Assembly (NCBI GenBank): GCA_027491355.1
Contig: JAIXWI010000029.1
Coordinates: forward strand, 124,001-188,000
Source: Bacteroidota bacterium
Lineage (GTDB): Bacteria > Bacteroidota > Bacteroidia > UKL13-3
DNA length: 64,000 bases
Direction: 5' to 3'
Position numbers and translations under genes: made by a program. Shown one piece after another: positions 1 through 8,446 of the stretch; within the stretch, counting starts at the first letter, position 1; every line of letters begins with the position of its first letter. The notes under the pieces were generated by a model. It did not search any database, was not told the DNA's origin, and was given only the letters and a program-made list of their open reading frames with translations.

Positions 1-476
1 CCTCCTTTACCAGAAAAAATTTTAGAAACAGGAACCATGAACGTATCATTTTTGACACTGTCTATTGAGTTTATTTGGTAACCAATTGATGAAAAAGGCG
101 CCAATCCAAATGACAACCCTATTTCTTTTTTAGTCGACAAAGGCATTCCAAAATTGATATAGGAAAGCCATGCATTGCTATTGGTTACTTTTTGATTAGC
201 TGTTGCTATTTCAGCATTGCTTAAGGCAGCACCTGCTTCAATATTGGTTTGTTTTAAAGCTCCAAAAGATGCGCTATTGGAAACATTGATCAGAGATTGC
301 ATGCGTATACCCTGGCCTATTTGTCCCATAGACAAAAAATTGGCATTGCCAGTATATACAATTTCACCTATCCCCAACATAGAATAAGGAGAAGCTGTAA
401 TGTTTTGAGCATACACAAACCTACATGTCATAGTCAAAATAGCCGCAAAAAATAAACAGAATCTGTTTTTAAACAT
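1..476 (-). CDS. Outer-membrane protein, FadL/OmpP1-like N-terminal part (partial)
   Basis: The gene is cut by the window edge, so only about 158 N-terminal residues are visible. It is absent from the ORF track but reads open from an ATG that overlaps the coaX stop by 8 bp. The product begins with a signal peptide (MFKNRFCLFF... ending VYAQ), followed by an SPYSMLGIGE segment typical of the mature start of Bacteroidota outer-membrane beta-barrels of the OmpP1/FadL type. Gly/Ser/Asn-rich alternating stretches (LSMGQIGQG, FGALKQTN) fit barrel strands. Overlap with coaX suggests cotranscription downstream of birA and coaX. The specific substrate cannot be told. The family call is by resemblance only. 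Confidence 0.75.
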   Translation of the reverse strand, partial: MFKNRFCLFFAAILTMTCRFVYAQNITASPYSMLGIGEIVYTGNANFLSMGQIGQGIRMQSLINVSNSASFGALKQTNIEAGAALSNAEIATANQKVTNSNAWLSYINFGMPLSTKKEIGLSFGLAPFSSIGYQINSIDSVKNDTFMVPVSKIFSGKG

Positions 477-1182
477 TCAATTGCAAAATTAAATGAAGCC
501 CGTACATCATCAGGTTTCTCTCAACAAATAAAGGGCTTTTAAGTTGTTTTGACAAAAGTTCTGCATTTCCACCGCAAAGCAAAACTTGTAAATCAGGGTA
601 TTGCACTCGAAGTGCCTGAATGTGGTATTCAATTTCTGCAATCATACCAAAGTAAGCGCCACTTTGCATGCAATCTATTGTGTTTGTACCTATTTGTACT
701 TCAGGAATTTTAGCTGCTAAAAGTGGCAATTTACCAGTAAAATGATGCATGCTATTTAAACGCATTTGTAAACCAGGACTGATTGTACCGCCAATGTATT
801 CATTTTTTGCATTTACCAAATCCAGCGTCAAACAGGTTCCCGCATCAAACACTAAACATGATTTTCCCTTGTGAAAATATTGTGTTGCAGCCGCCAATGC
901 AATTCTATCTGTGCCCAAGGTTGTAGGACTTGAATACTTATTAATAAAAGGTAATTTGAGGTCATGGTTTAGCAAAAGCAATCCTTTAATTGAAGTAAAA
1001 TCTTCAACTGATTTAGAAGTTACGTTACTGGCTATAGCATGATTTACATTGTTTACATCCATGAGCATTTGTAGCTCAGTTGCTACTAAATTGTCAAAAG
1101 TCTTACACCATTCCAATTGTGATCCTTTAAAAAGAGCCACTTTGGTGCTCGTATTTCCAATATCAACTGTCAGTTTATTCAT
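469..1182 (-). CDS. coaX: Type III pantothenate kinase
   Basis: This enzyme phosphorylates pantothenate with ATP, the first committed step of coenzyme A synthesis, in the cytoplasm. At 237 aa it has the usual family length. Visible motifs are the ASKHA phosphate-1 loop DIGNTS at residues 7-12, GTDR at about 90-93, the VFDAGTCLT phosphate-2 segment at about 111-119, and GGTISPGLQMR at about 131-141. It overlaps birA by 8 bp and the downstream outer-membrane gene by 8 bp, so the three are probably one operon. Pairing with birA links two cofactor genes, a common arrangement in Bacteroidota. Type III kinases are not feedback-inhibited by CoA (family knowledge). Confidence 0.95.
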   Translation of the reverse strand: MNKLTVDIGNTSTKVALFKGSQLEWCKTFDNLVATELQMLMDVNNVNHAIASNVTSKSVEDFTSIKGLLLLNHDLKLPFINKYSSPTTLGTDRIALAAATQYFHKGKSCLVFDAGTCLTLDLVNAKNEYIGGTISPGLQMRLNSMHHFTGKLPLLAAKIPEVQIGTNTIDCMQSGAYFGMIAEIEYHIQALRVQYPDLQVLLCGGNAELLSKQLKSPLFVERNLMMYGLHLILQLNV

Positions 1183-1936
1183 TGCTGCTATTCAAACTAC
1201 AATATACAAGCTCTTTGTTCAAAAAACTCAAAATCTCCCCATCAATCATAACATGTAACTTACCATGGTTACCGATTCCCAATATTTGACCTGTCTGTTT
1301 GATACCTTTAATGATAAATTCGGCAGACTCACCTTTTTGCAGTAAATGACTTTCATACAAACTTTTCAATGGTTCAAATTTTCTCATTTGCAGCATGCTA
1401 TAAAAATGATCTAGACACTGACAAAGGGCTTTTCTGAGCATTGGTAATTCAAATTTTGTACCACTTAGTTGAGCCAATGAAATTGCGAATGCGTTCTCAA
1501 AGTTAAGTTGATTGACATTGAGCCCAATTCCCACTACACTGTTTTTGAGTTTATTACCAGCAATGGAATTTTCAATCAAGATACCCCCTATTTTATGCCC
1601 ACTCACTACCAAATCATTGGGCCACTTAATCCAAACTTTTTTATCAGGAAGAAAGGTGGCTAAAAACTGCCTGCAGGCCAAGGCAATGGCAAAATTCAAA
1701 TACATTTGTTCCTCAATCTTTAAAAAATGAGGGTTATACAGTACGCTTAATAATAAGTTTTGTGAAGGCGCAGACTCCCATTTAGCATTTGCTTGTCCTT
1801 TCCCTTGGCTCTGAAAATGAGTGTAAAGTAAAGTCCCCTCAGGTATTTTATTAAACTGTTCTTCCAATTTCAATGCTTCATTGGTAGAACTTGTTTCTTC
1901 AATAAAAATAACGTGATTACCTGTAATAGAGTTCAT
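1175..1936 (-). CDS. birA: Biotin--[acetyl-CoA-carboxylase] ligase
   Basis: The protein activates biotin to biotinyl-AMP and attaches it to the lysine of biotin carboxyl carrier protein. At 253 aa it is the monofunctional class: it starts directly in the catalytic domain, with no N-terminal helix-turn-helix, so it should not act as a repressor. Motifs seen are SSTNEA near residue 16, the biotin/AMP loop QGKGQANAKW near 44-53, KWPNDL at 104-109, KIGGILIE near 115-122 and GIGLNVN near 136-142. It diverges from rsfS across only 45 bp, so the two promoters must lie very close or overlap the coding ends. Confidence 0.93.
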   Translation of the reverse strand: MNSITGNHVIFIEETSSTNEALKLEEQFNKIPEGTLLYTHFQSQGKGQANAKWESAPSQNLLLSVLYNPHFLKIEEQMYLNFAIALACRQFLATFLPDKKVWIKWPNDLVVSGHKIGGILIENSIAGNKLKNSVVGIGLNVNQLNFENAFAISLAQLSGTKFELPMLRKALCQCLDHFYSMLQMRKFEPLKSLYESHLLQKGESAEFIIKGIKQTGQILGIGNHGKLHVMIDGEILSFLNKELVYCSLNSSNE

Positions 1937-1981
1937 ATTGAGGAAAAAGGTTATTTTGCATAAATTTTAGTTCCTGTAAAA

Positions 1982-2512
1982 ATGGCCAAAAGCACCGAAA
2001 AAAAAACACCTTTGAAAAAAACACCTGCAAAAAAAGTTGCTGTAAAAAAAACACCTGCAACAAAAAAAGCAGCTGTAACTGCGGCTAAAACCGCTAAATC
2101 TTCCCCAAAAACAAGCAAAGTAGCGCTTAAAAAAGCCGAAAAAACCATTGAAAAAATGGATGATGGAACCTTGTTGGCTTTGACTGTAGCACAAGGCATG
2201 TTTGAGAAAAAAGCGGAAGACATTCGTATTTTAGACATGCGTCAATTGAAAGGAGCATCTGCAGACTTTTTTGTAATCAGCCACGCGAGCAACGACAAAC
2301 AAGTAGAGGCTATTTCTAAAAGTTTAGAAGATGAAGTAAAAAAGAATCTCAATCAAACTCCTTGGCACCGAGAAGGATACGAGAATTTAGAATGGGTACT
2401 TACTGATTATATTGATGTTGTTGCACATGTTTTCCAAAAAGACCTAAGGGGTTTTTATGACATTGAAGGTTTATGGGGAGATGCTGTTGAAGTTCCATTT
2501 GAAGGAAAATAA
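1982..2512 (+). CDS. rsfS: Ribosomal silencing factor RsfS with Lys/Ala/Pro-rich N-terminal extension
   Basis: RsfS binds ribosomal protein uL14 and blocks joining of the 30S and 50S subunits when nutrients are scarce (family knowledge). The conserved domain covers about residues 60-170 (ILDMRQLKGASADFFVISHAS, WVLTDYIDVVAHVF, YDIEGLWGDA). The protein is 176 aa against a usual 105-125 because of a basic tail of about 58 residues built from KKTPxKK/KKA repeats, resembling histone-H1-like or AlgP-type tails. The tail is encoded by repeated runs of 7-9 adenines. An internal ATG at 2156 would give a normal 118-aa RsfS, so two forms are conceivable. The domain call is firm; the role of the tail is unknown. 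Confidence 0.92.
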   Translation: MAKSTEKKTPLKKTPAKKVAVKKTPATKKAAVTAAKTAKSSPKTSKVALKKAEKTIEKMDDGTLLALTVAQGMFEKKAEDIRILDMRQLKGASADFFVISHASNDKQVEAISKSLEDEVKKNLNQTPWHREGYENLEWVLTDYIDVVAHVFQKDLRGFYDIEGLWGDAVEVPFEGK

Positions 2513-2537
2513 TTTCACTTTCAATTTTGCTGATTTC

Positions 2538-4214
2538 ATGTTAAAAAAATACTTGATTTTAATAGGGTTATTTGTTCTAGCTTTCAATACATTAACGGCA
2601 CAGACAGAGAAAACTCAAGAAAAAGGAGAGTTTTCAGGCAACTTCCAAACCAATAACCAATTTTATGTTAAAGATAGTAGCATTGGAGCCAATACCACCC
2701 AATACCAAAAACAACTATCAAGTACAGATGCATGGTTATTGCTCAATTACAAATACAATGGCTATGCAGTAACTTTGAGATATGATTTGTTTAATAATTC
2801 GCCGCTAATGAACCCACAAGAGGCGTATACAAAATCAGGATTGGGAATTTGGAGCATTAGTAAACAGTTTGACAAACTAGATGTAACCGCTGGTTATTTT
2901 TATGACCAAATTGCTTCAGGGATGGTATTCAGAGCCTACGAAGATAGAAATCTTGGACTAGACTTTGCTGTTCAGGGGGCTAGACTCAGATGGAACCCAA
3001 CTGAAAATACCAGCTTTAAAGCATTTACTGGATTGCAGAAATACAGATTTGATTTGAGACCTGTTGTAATAAAAGGAGCCGATTTAGAACATTTGGTTGA
3101 AATAAATGAAAATCTTAGTTTAAATCCAGGTGTCGGCATAGTCAATAGAACCATTGACAACAACACCATGGATGTAATTGCCGCTAGTATCAACAATTAC
3201 GCCATAGAAAACCGTTTCTTACCTACTTACAACGTGTTTGCTGTATCATTGTACAATACCCTTCGGTATAAAAACATTACATGGAGTGTAGAGTACGCAC
3301 AAAAAACTGAAGAAGCAATTGTCAATCCTAGTAATAGCAGAATGGAACTGCATGCAGGAAAAGTATTTTTAACAAGTTTTTCATATTCTCAAAAGGGATT
3401 TGGATTGAATGCCCAATACAGGTACATCGATAAATTTTCATTCAGGACCTCTCCACTAGAAAATCAGAACTTAGGAATGATTGCATACTTACCAAGTATT
3501 ACCAAACAAAATGTTTACAGACTTTTAGCCAGGTACAATGCTTTTACGCAAGAATTTGGTGAAAACGGACTTCAAATAGAACTCAGCTACAAACCAAAAT
3601 TTTTGAAAAAACACCAAAGTCAAATTAATTTCAACTATTCATTAGCAACAGCATTGAACAATATGAACCTGCAAACACTTGGTTTTTCAGGTGCAGATAA
3701 ACGCAGGTATTTTAGAGAATACAATATTGAAGTACAACACAAATTTAATAAATCGTTTAAGTTGAGTTTGGGCTATCAAATGATCAACTACGACCAACAA
3801 CTCTATGAAGCTAAACCAGGCGTACCATATGTTCAATCTCAAACATTTTTTGGCGAAGCAACTTATAAACTTACCCCTACCAAATCTATCAGAATAGAAG
3901 GTCAATACTTGACATCCAAACAAGATTTAGGAAGTTTTGTAAACGGCTTAATCGAGTTAAACATAGCACCACATTACTCTTTTAGTATTGGAGATATGGT
4001 GAATATAGAACCCGGTTACATCAACAAACCAGCTTCAGGTAAATCATTTGAATTGGTTCATTATTACACTTTTTTTGGGGCTTACACATATAAAAACACC
4101 CGCTTAACAGGTGGCTATATCAGACAAGTTGAAGGGGTTAATTGTACAGGAGGAGTATGTAGGGTTGAACCAGCTTTTAATGGTGTAAGAATTGGTTTGG
4201 TTACAAATTTTTAA
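2538..4214 (+). CDS. DUF6029-type outer-membrane beta-barrel protein
   Basis: The track ORF starts at 2457 inside rsfS. The start taken here, at 2538, gives a clean signal peptide (MLKKYLILIGLFVLAFNTLTAQ) and 558 residues. The mature start, GEFSGNFQTNNQFYVKDSS, resembles what I recall of DUF6029 proteins of Bacteroidota. The rest is a series of alternating aromatic/polar strands (YAVTLRYDLF, LNAQYRYIDKF, RLTGGYIRQVEG) and it ends with the barrel-closing VRIGLVTNF. A 16 to 20-strand outer-membrane barrel is likely. Only 4 bp separate it from the Omp28 lipoprotein, a pairing I recall as common, so the two probably act together. Function unknown. Confidence 0.75.
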   Translation: MLKKYLILIGLFVLAFNTLTAQTEKTQEKGEFSGNFQTNNQFYVKDSSIGANTTQYQKQLSSTDAWLLLNYKYNGYAVTLRYDLFNNSPLMNPQEAYTKSGLGIWSISKQFDKLDVTAGYFYDQIASGMVFRAYEDRNLGLDFAVQGARLRWNPTENTSFKAFTGLQKYRFDLRPVVIKGADLEHLVEINENLSLNPGVGIVNRTIDNNTMDVIAASINNYAIENRFLPTYNVFAVSLYNTLRYKNITWSVEYAQKTEEAIVNPSNSRMELHAGKVFLTSFSYSQKGFGLNAQYRYIDKFSFRTSPLENQNLGMIAYLPSITKQNVYRLLARYNAFTQEFGENGLQIELSYKPKFLKKHQSQINFNYSLATALNNMNLQTLGFSGADKRRYFREYNIEVQHKFNKSFKLSLGYQMINYDQQLYEAKPGVPYVQSQTFFGEATYKLTPTKSIRIEGQYLTSKQDLGSFVNGLIELNIAPHYSFSIGDMVNIEPGYINKPASGKSFELVHYYTFFGAYTYKNTRLTGGYIRQVEGVNCTGGVCRVEPAFNGVRIGLVTNF

Positions 4215-4218
4215 GCAT

Positions 4219-5118
4219 ATGCATTTCAAACATATTTATTTTTTTATTGCTGCTTCTTTATTCATTGTAGCTTGTAAAGAAACACCACCATATATCAATT
4301 TAACACCATCTAATGTCAATTCAGATACAACTTTTGTTGTGCAACAAATTCCTGCTGCCCAAGCATCTACAGTATTGATAGAAGATTTTACAGGGGTAAG
4401 GTGTCCGAATTGTCCCGATGCACAAGTGGAAGCTAAAAATCTAATGGCAAACAATCCAAATAGAGTGAATGTAATTACCATTCATCCTTTGAATTTATTG
4501 AATTCACTTACTACTCCTTTTAGTAAGGAATTACGTGGCGATAAGGTTACCAGTAATTATGATTTTAGAACACAAGCTGGTAAAGAAATTTTCAGTTTGA
4601 TTGGTATCTCTAATTCTTTACCAATAGGAACCATCAACAGAAACTTATTTTCTGGTGAAACAAACAGAGTCATCGATTATCCTAAATGGGCTGCTTATGT
4701 AAATGCTGAATTATTAAAATCAACACCTGTAAACATTGATGTAAAATCGTATTACACACCTAAAGACTCCATAGCTATTGATTTAACTTTAACTTATACA
4801 GAAGCTGTTGCTGATACTAACTATTTTACTGTTGCCATCATAGAAAACAAGTTAAAAGATGTTCAAGAAAGAAACACAGGAACGGGTGTAATTTATGATA
4901 CAGCTTATATTCATGAACACATTCTAAGAGCTGTTGTTACCAGTTTCCAAGGTGATTTATTAAAGGCACCATTGGTGAAAGGACGTGTTTTTAAAAAGAT
5001 TTTATTGTATAAAACTGATCCTGCATGGAACAAAAACAATTTAAAAATCATTGCTTTTGTGCATGGAAATACAACCATTAAAAATGTTATACATAGCAAA
5101 GAAGTTGATATACAATAG
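4219..5118 (+). CDS. Omp28-related lipoprotein with CxxC motif
   Basis: The start at 4219 is preferred over the track start at 4192 because it gives a compact lipoprotein signal (MHFKHIYFFIAASLFIVAC) with the lipidated Cys near residue 19. The product is 299 aa. After the signal comes VLIEDFTGVRCPNCPDAQ, a thioredoxin-like CPNC motif, then YxxxFRTQAGKEIFSLIGISNSLPIGTINR, which matches Omp28 family layout (thioredoxin-like fold in an outer-membrane lipoprotein). It lies between the DUF6029 barrel and the DUF1684 lipoprotein. A surface or periplasmic thiol-redox or chaperone role is plausible but only inferred. Confidence 0.85.
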   Translation: MHFKHIYFFIAASLFIVACKETPPYINLTPSNVNSDTTFVVQQIPAAQASTVLIEDFTGVRCPNCPDAQVEAKNLMANNPNRVNVITIHPLNLLNSLTTPFSKELRGDKVTSNYDFRTQAGKEIFSLIGISNSLPIGTINRNLFSGETNRVIDYPKWAAYVNAELLKSTPVNIDVKSYYTPKDSIAIDLTLTYTEAVADTNYFTVAIIENKLKDVQERNTGTGVIYDTAYIHEHILRAVVTSFQGDLLKAPLVKGRVFKKILLYKTDPAWNKNNLKIIAFVHGNTTIKNVIHSKEVDIQ

Positions 5119-5713
5119 TTGGTTAATTGTTGCTGGCTTATGCTGTCTTTCAATTGCATGTAACAATGCAAAGGATGATGCTTATGTGAATGGCATTGCT
5201 GCTGAGCGTTTGCAGGAGCAAGCCTTATTTATAGATCCAGTAAACAGCCCACTTGATAGTATTGAGAGGATTGGTTTTACAAGACTTAACTACTTTCCCA
5301 TTGATATGGCATACAAGGTAAATGCCAATTTACAAAAATTCACCCAAGTAGATACATTCGACTTACCTCATTCCAATAACTTTAGAAAACCCTATCAAAA
5401 ATATGGGGTAGTTCAATTTGAACTCAATGGACAAACATTTGAATTATTGGTGCTAGAACCCGTAAAACATAAACCTGGTTACGAAAACTCATTGTTACTT
5501 TGTTTTACAGATGCTACATCCGGGAAAACCAGCTACCACAATGGACGTTACCTCGACTTGGTTAAACCAGACTCAACTTTAATTGAACTAGATTTTAATA
5601 AGGCTTATAATCCATATTGCGCGTACAGCAAAAGGTACCATTGTCCAATTCCTCCTGCAATGAATCGCTTAAATATTGCCATTGAAGCTGGAATGAAATT
5701 TGAATCACACTAA
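5084..5713 (+). CDS. DUF1684 family lipoprotein
   Basis: The start at 5084 overlaps the Omp28 gene and gives a signal sequence ending LSIAC, a lipobox. The 209-aa product carries the DUF1684 signature: a mid-protein strand region (YGVVQFELNGQTFELLVLEP), then TSYHNGRYLDL, IELDFNKAYNPYCAYSKRYHCPIPPAMNRL and an IEAGMKF end. The conserved aromatic/Cys segment NPYCAYSxxYxCPxPP is the family hallmark. The biochemical role of DUF1684 is not established to my knowledge. It is the third member of an envelope operon and its stop codon overlaps the stop of the convergent permease gene. Confidence 0.85.
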   Translation: MLYIAKKLIYNSWLIVAGLCCLSIACNNAKDDAYVNGIAAERLQEQALFIDPVNSPLDSIERIGFTRLNYFPIDMAYKVNANLQKFTQVDTFDLPHSNNFRKPYQKYGVVQFELNGQTFELLVLEPVKHKPGYENSLLLCFTDATSGKTSYHNGRYLDLVKPDSTLIELDFNKAYNPYCAYSKRYHCPIPPAMNRLNIAIEAGMKFESH

Positions 5714-7062
5714 GGCTTTCTCTGAACCCAATAATAAATGGGGATACCCGCTAATACAATGCCTAAACCTGGGTAACTGAATTCTGGTTTTAACAACAAC
5801 AAACTGATACAAATGCCCGTTGCAATAACAATGTACAATAAGGGAATAAACGGGTATGCCCAAACTTTGTAAGGTCTATCCAAATCGGGTTGTTTTTTCC
5901 TTAAAACAAAAACAGCAGCAACGGTTAAAATGTAAAACAACAACACTGCAAAAACAACATAGTCGAGCAAGTCTCCATAAGAACCACTAAGGGTTAACAA
6001 GGCTGCCCATACCCCTTGAATGAGCAATGCAACTTGTGGACTTTGGTTCTTGTTGAGTATTGCCGCTTGTTTAAAAAACAAACCATCTTTGGCCATGGCA
6101 TAATAAACCCTTGCACCACTCATTGTAAGACCATTGATACAACCAAAGGTAGAAACCATAATGAGGATAGCCATCATATAAGCCCCATATTCACCAAAAA
6201 GGGTTTGCATAAACAAGGTACCTACCCTGTCTGAAGGTGCATGCTGTATGGCATCAAAAGGCAGTACTTGAACGTACATAAAATTGGCCAACACATATAA
6301 AAGCGTTACCCCACTTGTCCCTATCACCAATGCCTTAGGTAAATTCCTATCTGGCCGATTGATTTCTGATGCAGAGAAGGTAATATTGTTCCAAGCATCA
6401 CTGGAGAAGATTGACCCTACCAAAGCTGCAGCAAACAAAACAGGACTTAAGTTTGAAAATGAAACATTTTGGCTATTGAATTGCCATTGACTGCTGTTAT
6501 TACCCATTAACCAATACATGCCACTACCAATTAAAAAAAGTAGGGCCAATACTTTACTAACCGTAAAAATGTTTTGCAAAAAAGCTGCTTTTTTAACCTC
6601 TCTGAAATTTGAAAGTGTTAACAGAAATATAGTAGAAATTGCCAATACCTGAACAGTACTCAATTTAAAACCAGCAACTGAAAACAAAATTTGTTGTTCA
6701 GAAATCTGAGGTATAAGTACGCCAGTGAAACGGGCAAAGGCAACAGCAACAGCAGCAATGGTTCCTGTTTGAATAACTGTGAACAAAGTCCATCCGTATA
6801 AAAATCCAAACAGCTTACCATAAGCTGCCTGTAAGTATACATATTGACCACCCGCTTTAGGCATGGCTGCCCCTAATTCAGCATAACTTAATGCAGCAAG
6901 TAAAGTAAACAACCCTGTTCCAACCCAAGCTAACAAAAGCATTTCAGGGCTTAACAATTCTCTTGACATGCCAGCTGAGACTATAAAAATGCCTGAACCA
7001 ATCATACTGCCCATGACCAACATGACAGCATCAAATAAGTTCATTTTTTGAATATTTTTCAT
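5710..7062 (-). CDS. APC-family amino acid permease
   Basis: This inner-membrane transporter of the amino acid-polyamine-organocation superfamily has about 12 predicted helices. The first helix carries the substrate-backbone motif GSMIGSGIF. Further family features are LLAALSYAELGAAMPKAGGQYVYL and SSDAWNNITFSASEINRPDRNLPKAL. The SxxAWN and NPxRNLP-like segments resemble LAT/SteT-type exchangers. The start is set at 7062, which overlaps the upstream gmhB-like stop as ATGA, rather than the track start at 7092. Length is then 450 aa, normal for the family. Substrate is unknown. Convergent stop codons overlap with the DUF1684 gene. Confidence 0.9.
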   Translation of the reverse strand: MKNIQKMNLFDAVMLVMGSMIGSGIFIVSAGMSRELLSPEMLLLAWVGTGLFTLLAALSYAELGAAMPKAGGQYVYLQAAYGKLFGFLYGWTLFTVIQTGTIAAVAVAFARFTGVLIPQISEQQILFSVAGFKLSTVQVLAISTIFLLTLSNFREVKKAAFLQNIFTVSKVLALLFLIGSGMYWLMGNNSSQWQFNSQNVSFSNLSPVLFAAALVGSIFSSDAWNNITFSASEINRPDRNLPKALVIGTSGVTLLYVLANFMYVQVLPFDAIQHAPSDRVGTLFMQTLFGEYGAYMMAILIMVSTFGCINGLTMSGARVYYAMAKDGLFFKQAAILNKNQSPQVALLIQGVWAALLTLSGSYGDLLDYVVFAVLLFYILTVAAVFVLRKKQPDLDRPYKVWAYPFIPLLYIVIATGICISLLLLKPEFSYPGLGIVLAGIPIYYWVQRKP

Positions 7063-7544
7063 GAGCAGATTTGTTTGGCAATGGGCACCCAATTTTCATT
7101 TGGCGCAATTAAAAATCCTTGAACACCAACGGCCAATCCACAGTCAATGTCTCTTTGCTTGTCGCCTATAAAATAAGATTGAGTAGGGTCAATACCGTAT
7201 TTAGCAATAGCTTTCTCTACTAACAAAGAGGCAGGTTTCCTACACAAACATTTGCTTTGATTGGGATGATGCGGACAGTAATAAATATGGGTCAATTCAA
7301 TGCCAGAATTGCCTAAATAGTTCTTTAAATAACTGTGCATGGCATGCATTTCAGTACGTCCATATTCCAATTTGGAAATACCACCTTGGTTGGTAATAAC
7401 AATGAGTAAAAAACCATTGTCTTTAAAAAGTTGTAAGCCTTCAACAACATGAGCTAACACTTCAAAATCAGAAAGTTTTTTGACATAATCGCCTAGTTCT
7501 TTATTGATTACACCATCTCTGTCTAAAAAAATTGCTTTGTTCAT
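7059..7544 (-). CDS. gmhB: HAD-family D-glycero-beta-D-manno-heptose 1,7-bisphosphate 7-phosphatase-like
   Basis: The protein has HAD-IIIA architecture with nucleophile motif FLDRDGVIN at residues 6-14, motif II VITNQGGISK, and motif III/IV FIGDKQRDID. The loop YYCPHHPNQSKCLCRKP supplies the Cys/His zinc site of GmhB and the related histidinol phosphatase. GmhB removes the 7-phosphate during ADP-heptose synthesis for LPS (family knowledge). At 161 aa it is slightly shorter than E. coli GmhB (about 190). It is cotranscribed with the permease through an ATGA overlap. Substrate could also be another sugar bisphosphate because no other heptose genes lie nearby. Confidence 0.82.
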   Translation of the reverse strand: MNKAIFLDRDGVINKELGDYVKKLSDFEVLAHVVEGLQLFKDNGFLLIVITNQGGISKLEYGRTEMHAMHSYLKNYLGNSGIELTHIYYCPHHPNQSKCLCRKPASLLVEKAIAKYGIDPTQSYFIGDKQRDIDCGLAVGVQGFLIAPNENWVPIAKQICS

Positions 7545-7666
7545 GTTGTCCTTAAATTCCTATTAAAATGCAAGTAAAGAAATTAAGTGCACAAATAGAA
7601 AAACCAAATGAATAGAACAAACAATAAAATAAGTCTGCCACAAACTCAAGTGTCAGGTCTTATTAA

Positions 7667-7698
7667 TTTGGCATTTTAACTTGTATCAATTAATATTG
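7667..7698 (+). promoter_or_regulatory. Predicted Bacteroidota-type promoter of the DPM-synthase-like gene
   Basis: A TTTG element at 7667-7670 is followed after 20 bp by TAATATTG at 7691-7698, one mismatch from TAnnTTTG. The expected transcription start, about 4-7 bp after the box, falls at about 7702-7705, practically on the GTG proposed as the start codon. If correct, the track start (TTG at 7681) lies upstream of the transcript. Confidence 0.4.
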
Positions 7699-7704
7699 AA
7701 GAAC

Positions 7705-8439
7705 GTGGGCAAAAAAATTGTTATCATACCAACTTACAACGAAAAAGAAAACATCCGAGAAATTCTGCAGGCTGTTTTTAACTTGAATCAAGATTTTCAT
7801 GTGTTGGTTGTTGACGATAATTCTCCGGATGGCACAGCTGGTATTGTGAAAGCCCTTCAAGAACACCACCCAAATCAACTCCATTTATTAAATAGAAAAG
7901 AAAAAAACGGCTTAGGTACAGCTTATATAGATGGATTCAAGTGGTGTTTGAACGCAGGCTATGATTTTATTTTTGAAATGGACGCAGATTTTTCTCACAA
8001 TCCATCTGATTTACCTAAGTTACTTTCAGCATGTGAACAAGGTGCTGATATGTCTATTGGTTCTAGATATAAAACTGGTGTAAATGTGGTTAACTGGCCC
8101 ATGAGCAGAGTAATGTTGAGTTATTTTGCCTCTTCTTATGTAAGGCTCATTACTGGTTTAAAAATTCATGATACCACCGCTGGATTTGTTTGCTACCAAG
8201 CACATGTATTGAAACACTTGGATCTTGACAAAATCAAATTCAGAGGTTATGCTTTTCAAATTGAAATGAAGTATACCACTGCCATGCATGGATTTCAAAT
8301 TGAAGAAGTTCCAATTATTTTCACAGACAGAACCAAAGGTGAATCAAAAATATCAAGAGGCATCATTAAAGAAGCCATTTGGGGCGTATTGAGCATGAGA
8401 CTCAAAAGTTTTTTCAGAAAGTATCCAAGCTACAAATAA
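7705..8439 (+). CDS. Polyprenol monophosphomannose synthase-like GT2 glycosyltransferase
   Basis: The enzyme is expected to transfer a sugar, typically mannose from GDP-mannose, to a polyprenyl phosphate at the inner face of the membrane. GT2 motifs are VIIPTYNEKENI, VVDDNSPDGTA, the EMDADFSHNP catalytic DxD-like segment, and GYAFQIEMKY later in the domain. There is no C-terminal membrane anchor, as in the single-domain DPM1-type enzymes of 240-250 aa. The track uses TTG at 7681; I prefer GTG at 7705, which gives MGKKIVIIPTYN, matches family starts and agrees with the promoter placement. TTG at 7696 is another option. Confidence 0.88.
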   Translation: MGKKIVIIPTYNEKENIREILQAVFNLNQDFHVLVVDDNSPDGTAGIVKALQEHHPNQLHLLNRKEKNGLGTAYIDGFKWCLNAGYDFIFEMDADFSHNPSDLPKLLSACEQGADMSIGSRYKTGVNVVNWPMSRVMLSYFASSYVRLITGLKIHDTTAGFVCYQAHVLKHLDLDKIKFRGYAFQIEMKYTTAMHGFQIEEVPIIFTDRTKGESKISRGIIKEAIWGVLSMRLKSFFRKYPSYK

Positions 8440-8446
8440 GCTTTCC

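Noticed and set aside
1951-2238. Minus-strand ORFs rich in Phe (95 and 75 aa)
   Set aside because: They are the complement of the poly-Lys codons of the rsfS tail; a hydrophobic translation is expected from the reverse of AAA/GCA repeats.
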